From assembly GCF_041296385.1 (NCBI RefSeq), contig NC_091022.1:23021967-23085966 (forward strand): a stretch of 64,000 nt of DNA, in the 5' to 3' direction. Positions 52,460-62,823 of the stretch are shown piece by piece. The notes below the pieces were generated by a model, which searched no databases, had not been told where the DNA came from, and saw nothing but the letters and a program-made list of their open reading frames with translations. Numbering within the stretch: position 1 is the stretch's first letter; every line of letters starts with the position of its first letter. The stretch comes from Aphelocoma coerulescens (taxonomy: Eukaryota; Chordata; Aves; Passeriformes; Corvidae). Made by a program: the position numbers and the translations under genes.

Positions 52460-55400
52460 ACCTTTGGCTGACCTATCAGTCAGTCCAAGGTAATCACTCC
52501 TTTCCCAGTAAACATGGTGCTTGCTTGGGCCCCCAAGGAATGGAGGCTACTTTGGCTCCTGAAGTGTCACATGAAATAAGGATATAGAGATGAAAGACTG
52601 AGACACCTGGCCAGACAACCTTTAAAGCACTCTTGAGCTCAGTGCAGAAAGCAAGCAGACTTCCTCCAGAGCAATTCCAAGTCTGAACTACTCCCAGCAT
52701 AAGTGTTCTTCCCCTGCCTGCTTACTGATGGTGCACAAGGGTCAGTCTCTGCAGCCGTGGGGAAAGCTGGGTATTAATTCACCCTCTAGCACAGGAAGAG
52801 TTTGGAAATATTAAGCCTCACAGTCTAAGGAAAACCTTCCTGCAATTAACTGCATGGAAGAGCTCTGACTCAGAGGGCAGCTCCTTTTCAGGGGTCCTTT
52901 TAATAACCAAGAAATGGCAGATACATGCTGTGAAGAATTAGGATCACCATTGGGAAGCTAAATGGTCCATAAAATGTAAAAGTTCTCTTCAGAGCTGGGA
53001 GCACTGAGAGCTGGAGGAGAGGTCTTGGCAACCTCCCACCAGCCTACTCCATCCATCCAGTTTGCAAGGACAGACGTGACTCCAGGCAGGGATGAGGAAC
53101 TGAACTCAGCCAGTGCCCAGGCACCTTTGGCATGCTGGCCGACAGCACCGAGACCTGGCTCAACACTCAGATGGAAAAACTGAAGCAAGGAAATTAAAGA
53201 TGACCAAGAGGCACCTATGGAGGAAAAACAAAGGGTGTCCCAGAGTGTAGGTGCCGGGCAGAGAGGAGGAGAAATCCTTGCTCCAAGAGAGGCAAAGCTG
53301 GTAGGACCAAGGCAGGATGAAGTCCTGGGCAGTATGAGCTTCCTGCACACAACCCTGCCAGGATATCGCCCTGCTTCCTCTGTCTTCTTCCCACACACTT
53401 CTCTATTCTGCTTTCTTCTACTATCACCTGCATATGCCTCACATCATTGCTAATGCCTGGTCCACATCAATGTCTGAGCACGACACTGCCTTTGGGGTGC
53501 CAGGCTGCTGAGGGGAGCACCTTGGCCAAACACAGAAAAAGGTGACTCCAACTTGAAATGGACTCAGCTCAAAAAGTTAGTCTGCAGCTCCAGTGTCCTT
53601 CCAAGTCCTGCACACACCCGGTCATCCACTCCTGAGGACACAGAGTGTCGCTGGACAAGGCACATGAGAATACGCTGGAGGGAAAATACCAGGGATGACC
53701 TCAAGATGGCCCAGTAGGTCTTTGCCAGCCAGGAGCTTCAGGAGGAAAGGGACTGAACCCATCCAGGAAAATGGCTCCCAACAGGAAACAAACATCCAAA
53801 CAAAACATTTTCAAGAAAGCTATGGACTCACACAGTAGAGCAAGTGAAAAAGGAAGGATGCTGCTCCCAGGCTGGCAGTATTCTTCAAGCAGAGCTCTCT
53901 AGGCAGAGGAGCCATAAGCACATCTCTCCCAGCCAAGCCACTGAGAGGGCAGCACGGGTGCCAACACACAACTGCTTTGCTTCAGCTGCGAAGGAAGAAG
54001 AGCTAGGATTCAAAGGAAGACAGCTGACATTTCAGACCCAGCATGAAACACTATGGCTGTCTAATCCTAGAAAAATTAAGCTGTTTTAAGAGAAAATGAA
54101 TACTTTGTGGAGTTAATCCTGTTTTTCACACATGCCACAGACAACAAAATTCAGACGGCAAACAGCCCTCCAGTGGCTGTCCTCTGCAGTCCCAAGCCAA
54201 CCAGCTTTTCAATTCCTCAAGGCACAGAATCACCACGATTGTGAACTGCTATTAGAGGGCTCTCATATAGACAGAGGCTAGGGTGTGTTTTTTACCAAGT
54301 ACCCATTATAGATCCATTGATTTTGAAACCATTTTGCCTGAATTCACTAAAACGCTGGACACAGAATTCACCTTAGTGATTCCTGGTGCAGAGGGAATTA
54401 TGGTTCCCTATTCTATGAGCAGATGGCATTGAGGTCATTGACTTACACCCAGTACAGTGTGACTGTTTTCAAACACAGCTGAAGAGCACAGAGTTAAGTT
54501 ACTCAGGGGTAGAAAATCCACCTTCTCCATTTATTACTCCATCCCAAAGGTTCAGTGCTGGAAATAAAGCACATGATGCAATTCCTATCTCATTCTCCCC
54601 TACACTGCAAACTTATCTGTAAGTTTCTCTAGCATCTTTCACGCTGCTTCCAACTTCTTCGGTCTTAATTCCCAGGCAGCAGAGTCCTGCTCCCCAGAGT
54701 GCACTGGGCAACACAGTTCAATAAATCTGTGGCCACTACAGGCCTGACTATGACAAATGTCTTTGCTATGATGTGCCAGACAAGGAGCGGACCTGAAGGT
54801 GACAGTCCATTGCATGATTATCCCTATGCAAAGATTTCATGTCCAAAGTTTAACCCAAAGGCATTCCCAGATATCTTGGACCATGTAACTTGCAGAAGCC
54901 CATGCAACCAATTATTTCAAACAAAGACAAGAACAGGAGTTAGGCAGGGTAACTGGTACATAAGGATAACAGAAGTCAAGTCTGGTAAATTCATTTTAAA
55001 TAACAGTGTACAAAGGGAGAATCTTAAAATCCAAAATTTGTTTTGCATCAGTGATATCATTTTCTTTAAAAACAAAAAGCTGGACTGCAGGGTCGCAGAA
55101 GTGAATAGGGTCAGTGCTATTCCCTGTAAGTGCTCACAAGGCTCCCTTGCTTAGCTCCAGCAAAGCACTTTAGGATGTAATTACATGAACAACTCCATCA
55201 GCAAAGCTGACTCAAAAGGTTCCTGACCCTGGATACTCAGTCCCATCCCTTCACTGTAGTTCACACCACATTCTTTGTTCAGCCAATGTAACCGTGTGAA
55301 GAGATACAGCATAGGCTTGTTCAGCAAAATGATCCCCACTAAAAAAACACCACCAAGCTAATCCGAAGATCTTAGTTGGAAAGGAATTGTTTTATTAGCC

Positions 55401-56157
55401 TTAAATGCAGATGACTACGTTATCTTTCAGTTATCAGATCTTTCTTGTTACTCTCAACTCTGAACATACCTCTTGCCCTGCTGCCACACAACCAGCCCAC
55501 CCTACACCTTCTCCTGCCTTTCCTCATGACTACCCAAGTGTTCCCACTCACCCCAGTCAGTGGCCATCTGCAATTTCTCTCCGAGGCAGAGGCTACCAAC
55601 CCCCTCCTGGTCCTCTGATAAAGAACAGCACATACAGGGGACACTAACACCAACAATTCTTTTCCATTCATGACCCAATGTTGATCTCAAAAACTTCCAG
55701 GACAGAAGTCTGGAAAGAACAACCCATTGCCACATTTGGAGCTGGTCTGAGAAGGCAAGCATCCTCCCAGCCTGTGTAACTTGCAAGGAAAGAATTAAAA
55801 CAGTAAGACAAAATTAAGCAGTGGTATAACTTACTGCTTCGAATTTACTAATATCCAACCTAGGAAGAGCACTGAGGGCTATAAACATTTCAAGACACTT
55901 CACTATGTTTTATCACTATATTACAGAGTACTTGCCTTTTAACACTTATTTAAGAAAATAAAAAACTTCTGAGCAGTAGTTTCCTGTGAAGACATAAATT
56001 AGCATGTTCTGATCAGCCACAGTAAGTGCAGTACAAGCATCTTCATGTCAGAGTTATACAGACCAAAGCCTACAAATACTTTTAGCTATGCTCAATGCAT
56101 TTACAGAACGATCCAAATCTGGAAGGAGAAGGATTAACTGATGCTTCTGACATTATG

Positions 56158-56310
56158 GTGTAGGTCTGAGACTTGGGACATGAGGCTTCAGCTCTGCCTC
56201 TGCCTGCCTGCACAGCCACAGGCATATCACTTAACCTCACTGTATCTCAGTTCTGTAGCTATGAACACATGGTAAAAAGGCCTCTTTCGTTGCCAAGATT
56301 AATTCACATT
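56158..56310 (+). repeat. MIR-like core SINE
   Basis: GACTTGGGACATGAGG, CTCTGCCTCTGCCTG, GGCATATCACTTAACCTCAC and TGTATCTCAGTTCTGTAGC follow the MIR order (CTCTGCCACT..., AAGTCACTTAACCTC, TGCCTCAGTTTCC). A degraded tail follows. It is ancient, and the better of the two MIR-like copies. Confidence 0.65.
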
Positions 56311-56739
56311 GTGTTTAAGAGGAACACAGAGGAAAGCAATTTGACATTTCAGCAGAGATAAACTATACTAAAGAGCTTATATTACAAGGGCTCAACTCTG
56401 GCAGATACTAAGTACCCTTTTTTCCACTAAGCCTGTCTCCTGCAGTCAGCAGCTCCCTCAGCCCCTTCAGAGGCACGTTACCCTCGCCACCCAATGCCAC
56501 ATCAATGCTATTTGCTTAATGACTAGTGTCAGTTCCAACCTAGGTGCAGAATGAGGTCCAAGCACTAAAGCAGACTACATCAGGTATCTGAATCCATCCC
56601 TGGAGCTGTTAAACTTGACTATAGCTCCTTGCAACAGGCTAAAGGAATCCTCCTGCTGAGCATGCAGAGGCCTGAGGACCGTGTGTCTAACGAGGCTGTA
56701 TCCCCACTCATATTTTAGCTTGGCAGGTCTGGTGCTCCT

Positions 56740-57010
56740 TTCATCTTTTGCTTCAGGTAGCTCTCTTTAATTAATAACATTTCTGAGTCGACACAGAGAA
56801 CTTTCCACCCAGAATGAATGGCCCTCTCTCATTAGAACCACGACTTGTCATGATGTATTCAAGAGTAGAAGTGTGATTCATTCCCTTGTCTGGGAATGAG
56901 GGGTGTTGCTGGGGGGTGGGGGGGAGAAGAGTCTCTGTAATGAGTGACTGGTATTTGCTGAAGCTGATATGCGACTCTGTCGGCTTGAACTGCCTTGTCA
57001 GGACAAGCCT
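56740..57010. promoter_or_regulatory. Candidate conserved element with TEAD-like inverted repeat and G-quadruplex motif
   Basis: TTTAATTAATAAC and a string of retained sites precede an inverted repeat, CATTCCC (56879-56885) and GGGAATG (56892-56898), which holds two CATTCC (TEAD-like) words facing each other. The GGG of the second arm begins a four-run G-quadruplex motif ending at 56924. Confidence 0.4.
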
Positions 57011-58439
57011 TCAAGAAAGGTGATGTTCCTACTCAAGAGGTTTTCCTCATTAAAGAAATTGCATCTTAACAAGAGGGAAGGGGAGGGCTGGTAGGAGAGC
57101 TGCTGTCTCCCCGATTCCAGCCTGGTTCACACACACCAAGCACTGAAAGCAGGTTGATCCAAGCGCAGCCAGTAGAGGATCAGCATTCCATTTAGGAGCC
57201 CTCTCATGCAATGGACTCTCTCCAACAGCAACCAAATCCCCTCCAACAGGAACTCTCAACCTGATGGTGCAGCACACCCATGACAAAGCCTTTGCTAGCA
57301 TGGCCAAGGACCTCGACTCATGCTAAACCTCCATAAGCTCTTCCCAGATGCGTGGTGTCCTGTTCTGGGCAGCCAACTCCTTGTGAGTAGTGCTCCCTTG
57401 TTGTTTGAAGGAAGACAGACAAACAGCTTCCAAGGAAGCTCCAGTGTCCAAGAGCAGTCAAGTCTGTAGCCACACAGTGCCTCACTCCCTGAAGATCAGC
57501 AAGCCAAGCAGAGGTTTTACTGATCCTTTAGCAGCTAGTTTATATCTTGAATCCTGCAGACCCAGCAGTGCCAGACACCATCAGCAGAGAGCAATACCCT
57601 GACAATCACTGTTCCTCTGTGCTTTTGTCTGAGCTACAAGTGCTACACACATTGCAACTCCTGGCTTAGATGGGGCTATTTCCCCACCATATCCCTACAT
57701 CCACCACTGACAGGCTTGTAGGTTCCTCCTCTTTGTTACAGCCACTTCCCTGCATCCAGCTTGCTCATCCCACTGTGCCTCCCTGGCACCCACCAGTGGC
57801 ACCTACCGGAAGCCCTCACAGGAGACAGGCCAGTCCAGAAGACACCATGCCTCAGCTCTAGACCAGCACATGCAGACAGAAGCCAAACTAAATGCCCAGG
57901 TCACTGCTGGAGAAGCCAGGAACAAGGCTGCATGGTTTAGCAGCCAAGCTAAGGACAACAGAGGACAGGAACTCCAAACCACTCAAGACACGGGTAAGAG
58001 GACTGCAGCTATGCAAGCAGCTGTCATTACTAAGGAAGCTGAGAAAAGAAAGAGCAGTTAGGAGTGGACCCAACACAAGTCACAAGTGGTGACTCCTTAA
58101 GCCAGGAGTGTTGCACTCACCTCATTGTCCTCAATTCCTCTGGAACCCAACCAGGTTTCTATCACAAAGTGCTTCCACCAACACTCCTCCAAATGTGGAC
58201 AAGCAGTACTACCCTCCCTTCCTACTGCCCCAATGCCTTTTGTGCCCAGTGTGTGTTCTCAACACCATAGCAAAGGGCATCAGCTACACCGCAGGTCTTG
58301 TAGGGAAGCATGGGGTGATTCCCTGAAATACCTCATGGATGTTGCATGTCTCCAAGGCTCTGTCTCCCTATCTGAGCAGCCTTGTTTCAGCTCTCTGCTT
58401 TCTCTCTTTAAAAAGAGATGCTCAGTTCTGCTTTGCTAA

Positions 58440-58665
58440 ACCCTATTTGGCAATGTGTCTAAACACACGCAAACTTAATTAGTTCAGGAGGGAGACTCGG
58501 CATTTGTGGTGACGGATAAAAGTAATGGGAAATGAGACAAGTCAGAGCTGGCAGGGAGTCCTCACTCGAGCCTCATCCACTGGCACGGTGCTAATCAGAT
58601 GTGACGCTACACGCTGCAGCACCCAATCGGCGATGGAGCAGCGTGATGTGCTACTCACCAGGCGG
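58440..58665. promoter_or_regulatory. Candidate conserved non-coding element, CpG-retaining
   Basis: AACTTAATTAGTTC is followed by about 170 bp with several CpGs (GACTCGGC, GTGACGG, TGTGACGCTACACGC, CAATCGGCGATGG) and GTGCTAATCAG. CpG retention inside an intron hints at constraint. No open frame looks like protein. Confidence 0.38.
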
Positions 58666-58763
58666 CTGCAGCCAGACTCCTGCTATCCATGTGCTTGGAA
58701 ACACAAAACGTATTTTCTGCTTTGCCCTGGAGATGCTTCAGGATTGAATTCTGAAGTTAATGG

Positions 58764-58783
58764 TTTAAAAAAATTTTTTAAAA
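58764..58783. repeat. A/T near-palindrome
   Basis: TTTA7T6AAAA-type sequence is almost perfectly self-complementary. It is simple sequence with no assigned role. Confidence 0.6.
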
Positions 58784-60476
58784 GGAAGAGGGAGAAATGA
58801 ACCACTCGCAACAACCTCATGGCCAGGAGTGGAGTCTTCTTTTCCAGCTGACTAGTGAGGGACAACCCAGGCGAGAGACCACTGCCAACGGTGAATAGTG
58901 TATCTCCACTCCAGAACAGCATGTCCCTCTGAGCCAGCTCACCCCACAACTCCTATGGCTCACCAGAAATAGGGCTCATCTTTACCTCTATTTGGCTGCT
59001 GTAGAGCTCTGAAGAAAAAACCCAAAAAACAAAAAAGCCACCCAACACATCCAGGTTGCTCTTTCCATATGGACACCAAGTTAGGATGTCATTACCTGGA
59101 AATCTTGTCAGCCTACTGTGAAAGCGATGGAAAGATGGGCTTGGAGCAAAGACAACTTTCTCACAACCATCAACAAAGTGGTAAATTGGACTCTCACAAC
59201 AGCAATGCAGGAGTAAAGAACAGAGAAAATAGAATACTTGAGAAACGGAAGTTTAGCACAGCAACTGTTTGTGCTGGTCTCTAACAGAAGCTTAAACATG
59301 ATATATAAAGAAAAATAACTCACTTGTAATTTTAGCAACTAACACAAGAACTTGCAATATATCCGAGCTCTGGACACAGCCTGAGCAAAGACCCAGATTT
59401 TGACTCAAAAGTTCACATATCACCCCCCTGTCTCTGTCTGGAGCCAATTTCTCATCTCCACTAGTGCTTGTGCTGAGCTTTGGTCCCCATATCTCATGTC
59501 TCACTAATCACACCAAGAAAAGGCAAGGAAGGAGCTGCCACTCTGCAAAGACCACTCGGCAGGGAAGAACTGGTGCTGATTGCTCCTAGGCTATGTGCAG
59601 TTTATTTAGGCTTCCAACTTGGGGAAACCAATGTCACAGTGAAAACCAAGTAACACTACTAACGAGTTGTGGCTGTCAGATCAGGATGGGATGTGTCAAG
59701 CCCGTGCTTTACTGGTGTGATAACAACAGGAGTCTTTATCCAGCACCGCAGGGAAATGAACAGCTGAAGCAAGATTATATGAATCCAAGGGAATTCAGCA
59801 CTATAGGACACTGATCTGCAAACACTTTGGAGACTGAATTAATTTAATTTTTGGACATTTAGCTCCATTCTTATAATAACCTTTTTTAGGTTGGTGGTCT
59901 AGCTATTTTCCTAACAAAACATGCACACACACTGACACATGCAGATCCCAGTGCAGGTCTCCACCTGGTACTTGCCAGATACTCACCCAGCTGATGAAGA
60001 TGACCTTAACAATAAGAACACCACTGGAGCATGCCAGACCTGGCTTGTATTCTGTTCTAAAGACTACTCTGTGATTCACATCGAGTTATCGTGCCAAGAT
60101 GACAGAAAAAGCCTTAAATGCAGGAAGTCAGGTAAGGATCATCACTTGATCATCCATGTATGCACTCAGAAATATCCATCCCTTTGGAAAGTATATTGGA
60201 TAAAAGGCAAAACATCACAAAGCTCCAGTTTAAACTTTTCTTGGGGTTCTGAAAGGCTTCTCTATAGGGAATATCCTAGGCAGTGATCTTGCACCATGCC
60301 CAGCACCCACCTGTCTTCTGAAACAACTCTCCACTCCCAATTATGCAAGGCAAACAATTTCCCTAAGAAACAATGACTAGGGACAGTTAGAGGCTTGCAA
60401 GGACAAAGACATAGGCACTACAGGCAAGCATGGAGCAATAAAGCCCAGGAAAATCTCCCTCCCCTTCCATACTCAC

Positions 60477-60568
60477 ATCACTTTCAAATCCCAGTCTCCA
60501 CAGGTCACAAAAATCGACTTGACGCTGGGATCTAAGAGGCCTTCCTTTGCCATCCACTCGTCAACCCT
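60477..60568 (-). CDS. ERI3: ERI3 internal coding exon with Exo II motif
   Basis: This 92 nt exon is 30 codons plus the first two bases of a Met codon, running from RVDEWMAKEG to VTCGDWDLKV. The acceptor is CCTTCCTTTCAG and the donor is GTGAGTATGG, a strong consensus. Residues 21-28 of the exon (VTCGDWDL) align with Exo II of DEDDh nucleases. The Asp after the Trp (codon at 60488-60490) is the likely metal-binding residue, so the motif is intact. The split Met codon fits the single leading G of the next exon 19.2 kb away, which confirms both junctions. I see no frameshift or stop. Confidence 0.96.
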
Positions 60569-61989
60569 CTGAAAGGAAGGCAAGAAAAGGGGATGAGTTT
60601 TGCAGAGACAGTCCGAGCCACAACAGTTAAACTCAGATAAGCTGCTTGCAATCAAGACAGAAGAAAATTGTGATCTTATCCAACCTCTCCCTCTCTCTCT
60701 TCTCTCTTTGCTTGCCATCTCAACAACAGCACGTTTGGACCTTTGAAGATTTCTGATAGGAGACATCAGGCAACCAGAGCAGAGATGATCTTATCAGACA
60801 CCGCAGCAGCTCTGCTTGTGGAGGGATGAAAGTTGTGCAGCGTTAACGGGACGATACAACTGTGCTGTTACCTGGCATTTCTCCTCTCCCTGTACCAAAG
60901 GGGCTCGTAGGGAGCATAACTTGTGTCCCCTCCAGTGAGGTATATTGAGACAACATCCCTCCCCTGCAGCATTTCTCACATACTCTACTTCATATAGCAC
61001 CAGGGGGATATAGAAAGGGGGAAAAATGGAAGGGCTGGGCACACATAGGCACTGTGTGGCACTAACAAGAAAAGCCAGGTGTCCCCTTCCTCTCTAGGCT
61101 GGATCCCTCTTTCCTTCTTACAGTTCTGAAGAGGTGCTTGTTCAGGGTACTGTGGATTTAAAGTGAATCCACTATTCCTGATCAACTTCCCATAGGGACA
61201 GATGTTCTGGGTCCTCTTCAGAAATGGGCCACGTTAACCTGGAGGATGCAATCCACCTCAGGGATTAAGGAACTAACCTACACTAAAAGTCCTGCATAGA
61301 CACTTACCCAGCTAAAAGTAGCAAACAACATGCCCAAAATCTTGCAGTGGCAGGCAATCAGGTGTTATTATGCAACCTCACTAGCAGCATTTTCAATGCT
61401 TGAGCAAGAGAAATCCCTCCTCTTTTCCCTTGCTTGACACCTTTCACTCCTGAGTAAACCAGCATGCCTCAGAAGCTGCCTGACCTGAATCTCATTTTAA
61501 CCTAGAAACATGCTGCTGTATGAACACTTTTTCTGTCCAAATAAAAAAAAATTCTACAGAATTCCACACTCTAAGGAGCTTCCATAGAAACAGAACAAAC
61601 CATTTTCTGGAATACTCCAGTAGTGATCTACATTCACCCATCCAGGCAAAGAGGGCTCTCCCTCCTGGGGAAACAGGCACAAACATCCATATGTTTATGG
61701 ACATGCAAGGCTGCTACATGCTCTCTGGAGAGCACAGGGAGAGCGGGGGGTTTGCATGGACGCGAGATGTCACCTCCACAGAGCACCATATTCAGTCTCA
61801 TGTCACTGCCACAGCCCTTCTTGCCAGGCTTGATGCTTCTTCCTGTGACCAACTGTACAACAGCCCTCTGAGTAAGGTTCCCCGAAAAAGCAGCATCCAG
61901 CCTCTCAGTCACACTCCCTTGGGCTGGCAGGATCTCCCAGCCAGCCTCACATGAGCCTGCCTGGAGTTGGGGACAGCAGCAGTAACCTT

Positions 61990-62430
61990 TCTAAACTCCC
62001 TGATGTGAGCGCCCATCAAGTGCTGTCTCCATGGAGGATTTTAACGCCTTTAATTTAATTTCCTCAGATAAGCAATTGTTGCAATTATTCTGATTAGGAA
62101 CAATTAGGTAACACAGCAGTAGAAATCCTGACAGAGATGATGCATCGAACACCAACCTGCAGCCCAAGTGGGCTCTGCTTGAGGAGGTTTCCTTCACTGT
62201 CTGACTACCAACAAAAGCTATTGATGGAGAAATACTTCCAAGCTAATTAAGCCTTAAATGCTTTAGGAATTCCACATTAAGCAGATGGTATTATTAGGGC
62301 TGTATCTGCATTTGCACATCCTTTAGATTAGATTTCAGAGGCATTTTCTTTCTATACTACATGTATTATTGAGCATTTAAATAGGTAGAAAAATTAATTT
62401 AATAAAGGGCTGAGGGAGGGGAAAAGAAAT
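61990..62430. promoter_or_regulatory. Candidate conserved non-coding element, homeodomain/SOX-rich
   Basis: TAATTTAATT (62051-62060) is followed by AGCAATTGTTGCAATTATTC (62071-62090), which holds a 5 bp stem with a 3 nt loop. TGATTAGG and CAATTAGG follow by 62108. A second cluster (CTAATTAAGCC, ATTAGATTAGATTTC, AAAATTAATTTAATAAAG) runs to about 62405. It lies within the 2.2 kb intron next to catalytic-domain exons and is non-coding. Confidence 0.45.
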
Positions 62431-62569
62431 GAAAGCAGAAGCTCCAGGAGCAGTGGTCTTGAGCAACATCTTGGTGCTTTAAAACTGGCTCCAGAAAGAA
62501 TCGCCTCTTCTCCTATCTACTAGCAGGAGTTTGGATATCTTGTCAGCACCCTTGACATGAACAGCTGGA

Positions 62570-62680
62570 GATGACAGATCAATGGTTCAATACTCTCAGC
62601 AGTGTGTCACCAATGTGACAGCAAATGTTATTCTAATGAAGCTGTAATCATAGTCAAATTACGCGGTTCGATTCTCAGCA
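62570..62680. promoter_or_regulatory. Weak candidate conserved element upstream of splice donor
   Basis: ATTCTAATGAAGCTGTAATC and CAAATTACGCGG give a short AT-rich segment about 100 bp past the exon at 62764-62823 in transcription order. It might be an intronic splicing element or a regulatory one. Evidence is slight. Confidence 0.25.
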
Positions 62681-62763
62681 AGGGGAGGGTGCAGGGAAAG
62701 AGATGAAGAGGGGACTACAGGACCAGAGGTCAGAGTTCGAGAACTAAAGGTTACTCTGCTTAC

Positions 62764-62823
62764 CTCAAGCACTTGCTGGAGGCTCGGCTGCCCATCCACC
62801 ATGCCTTGAATAATCCCAGTCAG
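62764..62823 (-). CDS. ERI3: ERI3 internal coding exon (helical segment before Exo II)
   Basis: This 60 nt exon is 20 codons in phase 0, beginning LTGIIQGMVD and ending QQVLE. On the minus strand the acceptor is a pyrimidine-rich CTCTGTTTCAG and the donor is GAG|GTAAGC, close to consensus. The residues match the part of the ERI3 exonuclease domain that follows the Exo I strand region and precedes the Exo II motif. Glycine replaces the alanine I recall at residue 7 in the mammalian protein, so the sequence is very conserved. If the following intron were retained, the frame would run to a stop near 62659. The upstream partner exon, which should carry the Exo I Asp and Glu, is not visible between 62824 and 64000. 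Confidence 0.95.

Larger units (their letters stand above)
41256..60476 (-). other. ERI3: ERI3 intron, 19.2 kb
   Basis: This GT-AG intron is bounded by a strong donor (GTGAGT) and a long pyrimidine-tract acceptor. It is phase 2 (splits AT|G) and joins VTCGDWDLKV to LPGQCQYL. It holds the 42.3/43.8 kb duplication, a 21 bp tandem repeat, a MITE-like palindrome, a CR1 3' end, a MIR-like SINE, the (CCAT)18 microsatellite and several AT-rich conserved-element candidates. The stretches 49.0-51.4, 52.5-56.1, 57.0-58.4 and 58.8-60.4 kb hold nothing I can name. Confidence 0.9.
60569..62763 (-). other. ERI3: ERI3 intron, 2.2 kb
   Basis: This GT-AG intron lies between two phase-checked exons. Its notable content is an AT-rich element at about 61.99-62.43 kb and a smaller one at about 62.57-62.68 kb, listed separately. 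From 60569 to 61980 I see no repeat or coding signal. Confidence 0.9.
41183..62823 (-). other. ERI3: ERI3 gene, partial (internal exons and introns)
   Basis: The span covers three in-phase coding exons of a member of the ERI1-like 3'-5' exoribonuclease family (DEDDh superfamily). Joined, they encode 75 residues without a stop, running from LTGIIQ through VDEWMAKEGLLDP, VTCGDWDLKVM and CQYLGLPVADYF to INLKK. This matches ERI3 (also called PRNPIP) better than ERI1 or ERI2, whose sequences differ strongly here. The family degrades RNA 3' ends with two metal ions held by Exo I, II and III acidic residues; only Exo II is in this window. ERI3's own substrate is less well defined than that of ERI1 (histone mRNA stem-loop, 5.8S rRNA). 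The gene continues beyond both ends of the window: the Exo I exon(s) and N-terminus to the right, and the terminal exon(s) with Exo III apparently to the left of position 1. Confidence 0.95.

Noticed and set aside
54699..55154. 151-codon plus-strand open frame
   Set aside because: The translation matches nothing I know and has no signal peptide or repeat structure.
62655..62690. GGTTCGATTCTC, close to a tRNA B box
   Set aside because: No A box at the right distance and no cloverleaf can be drawn.
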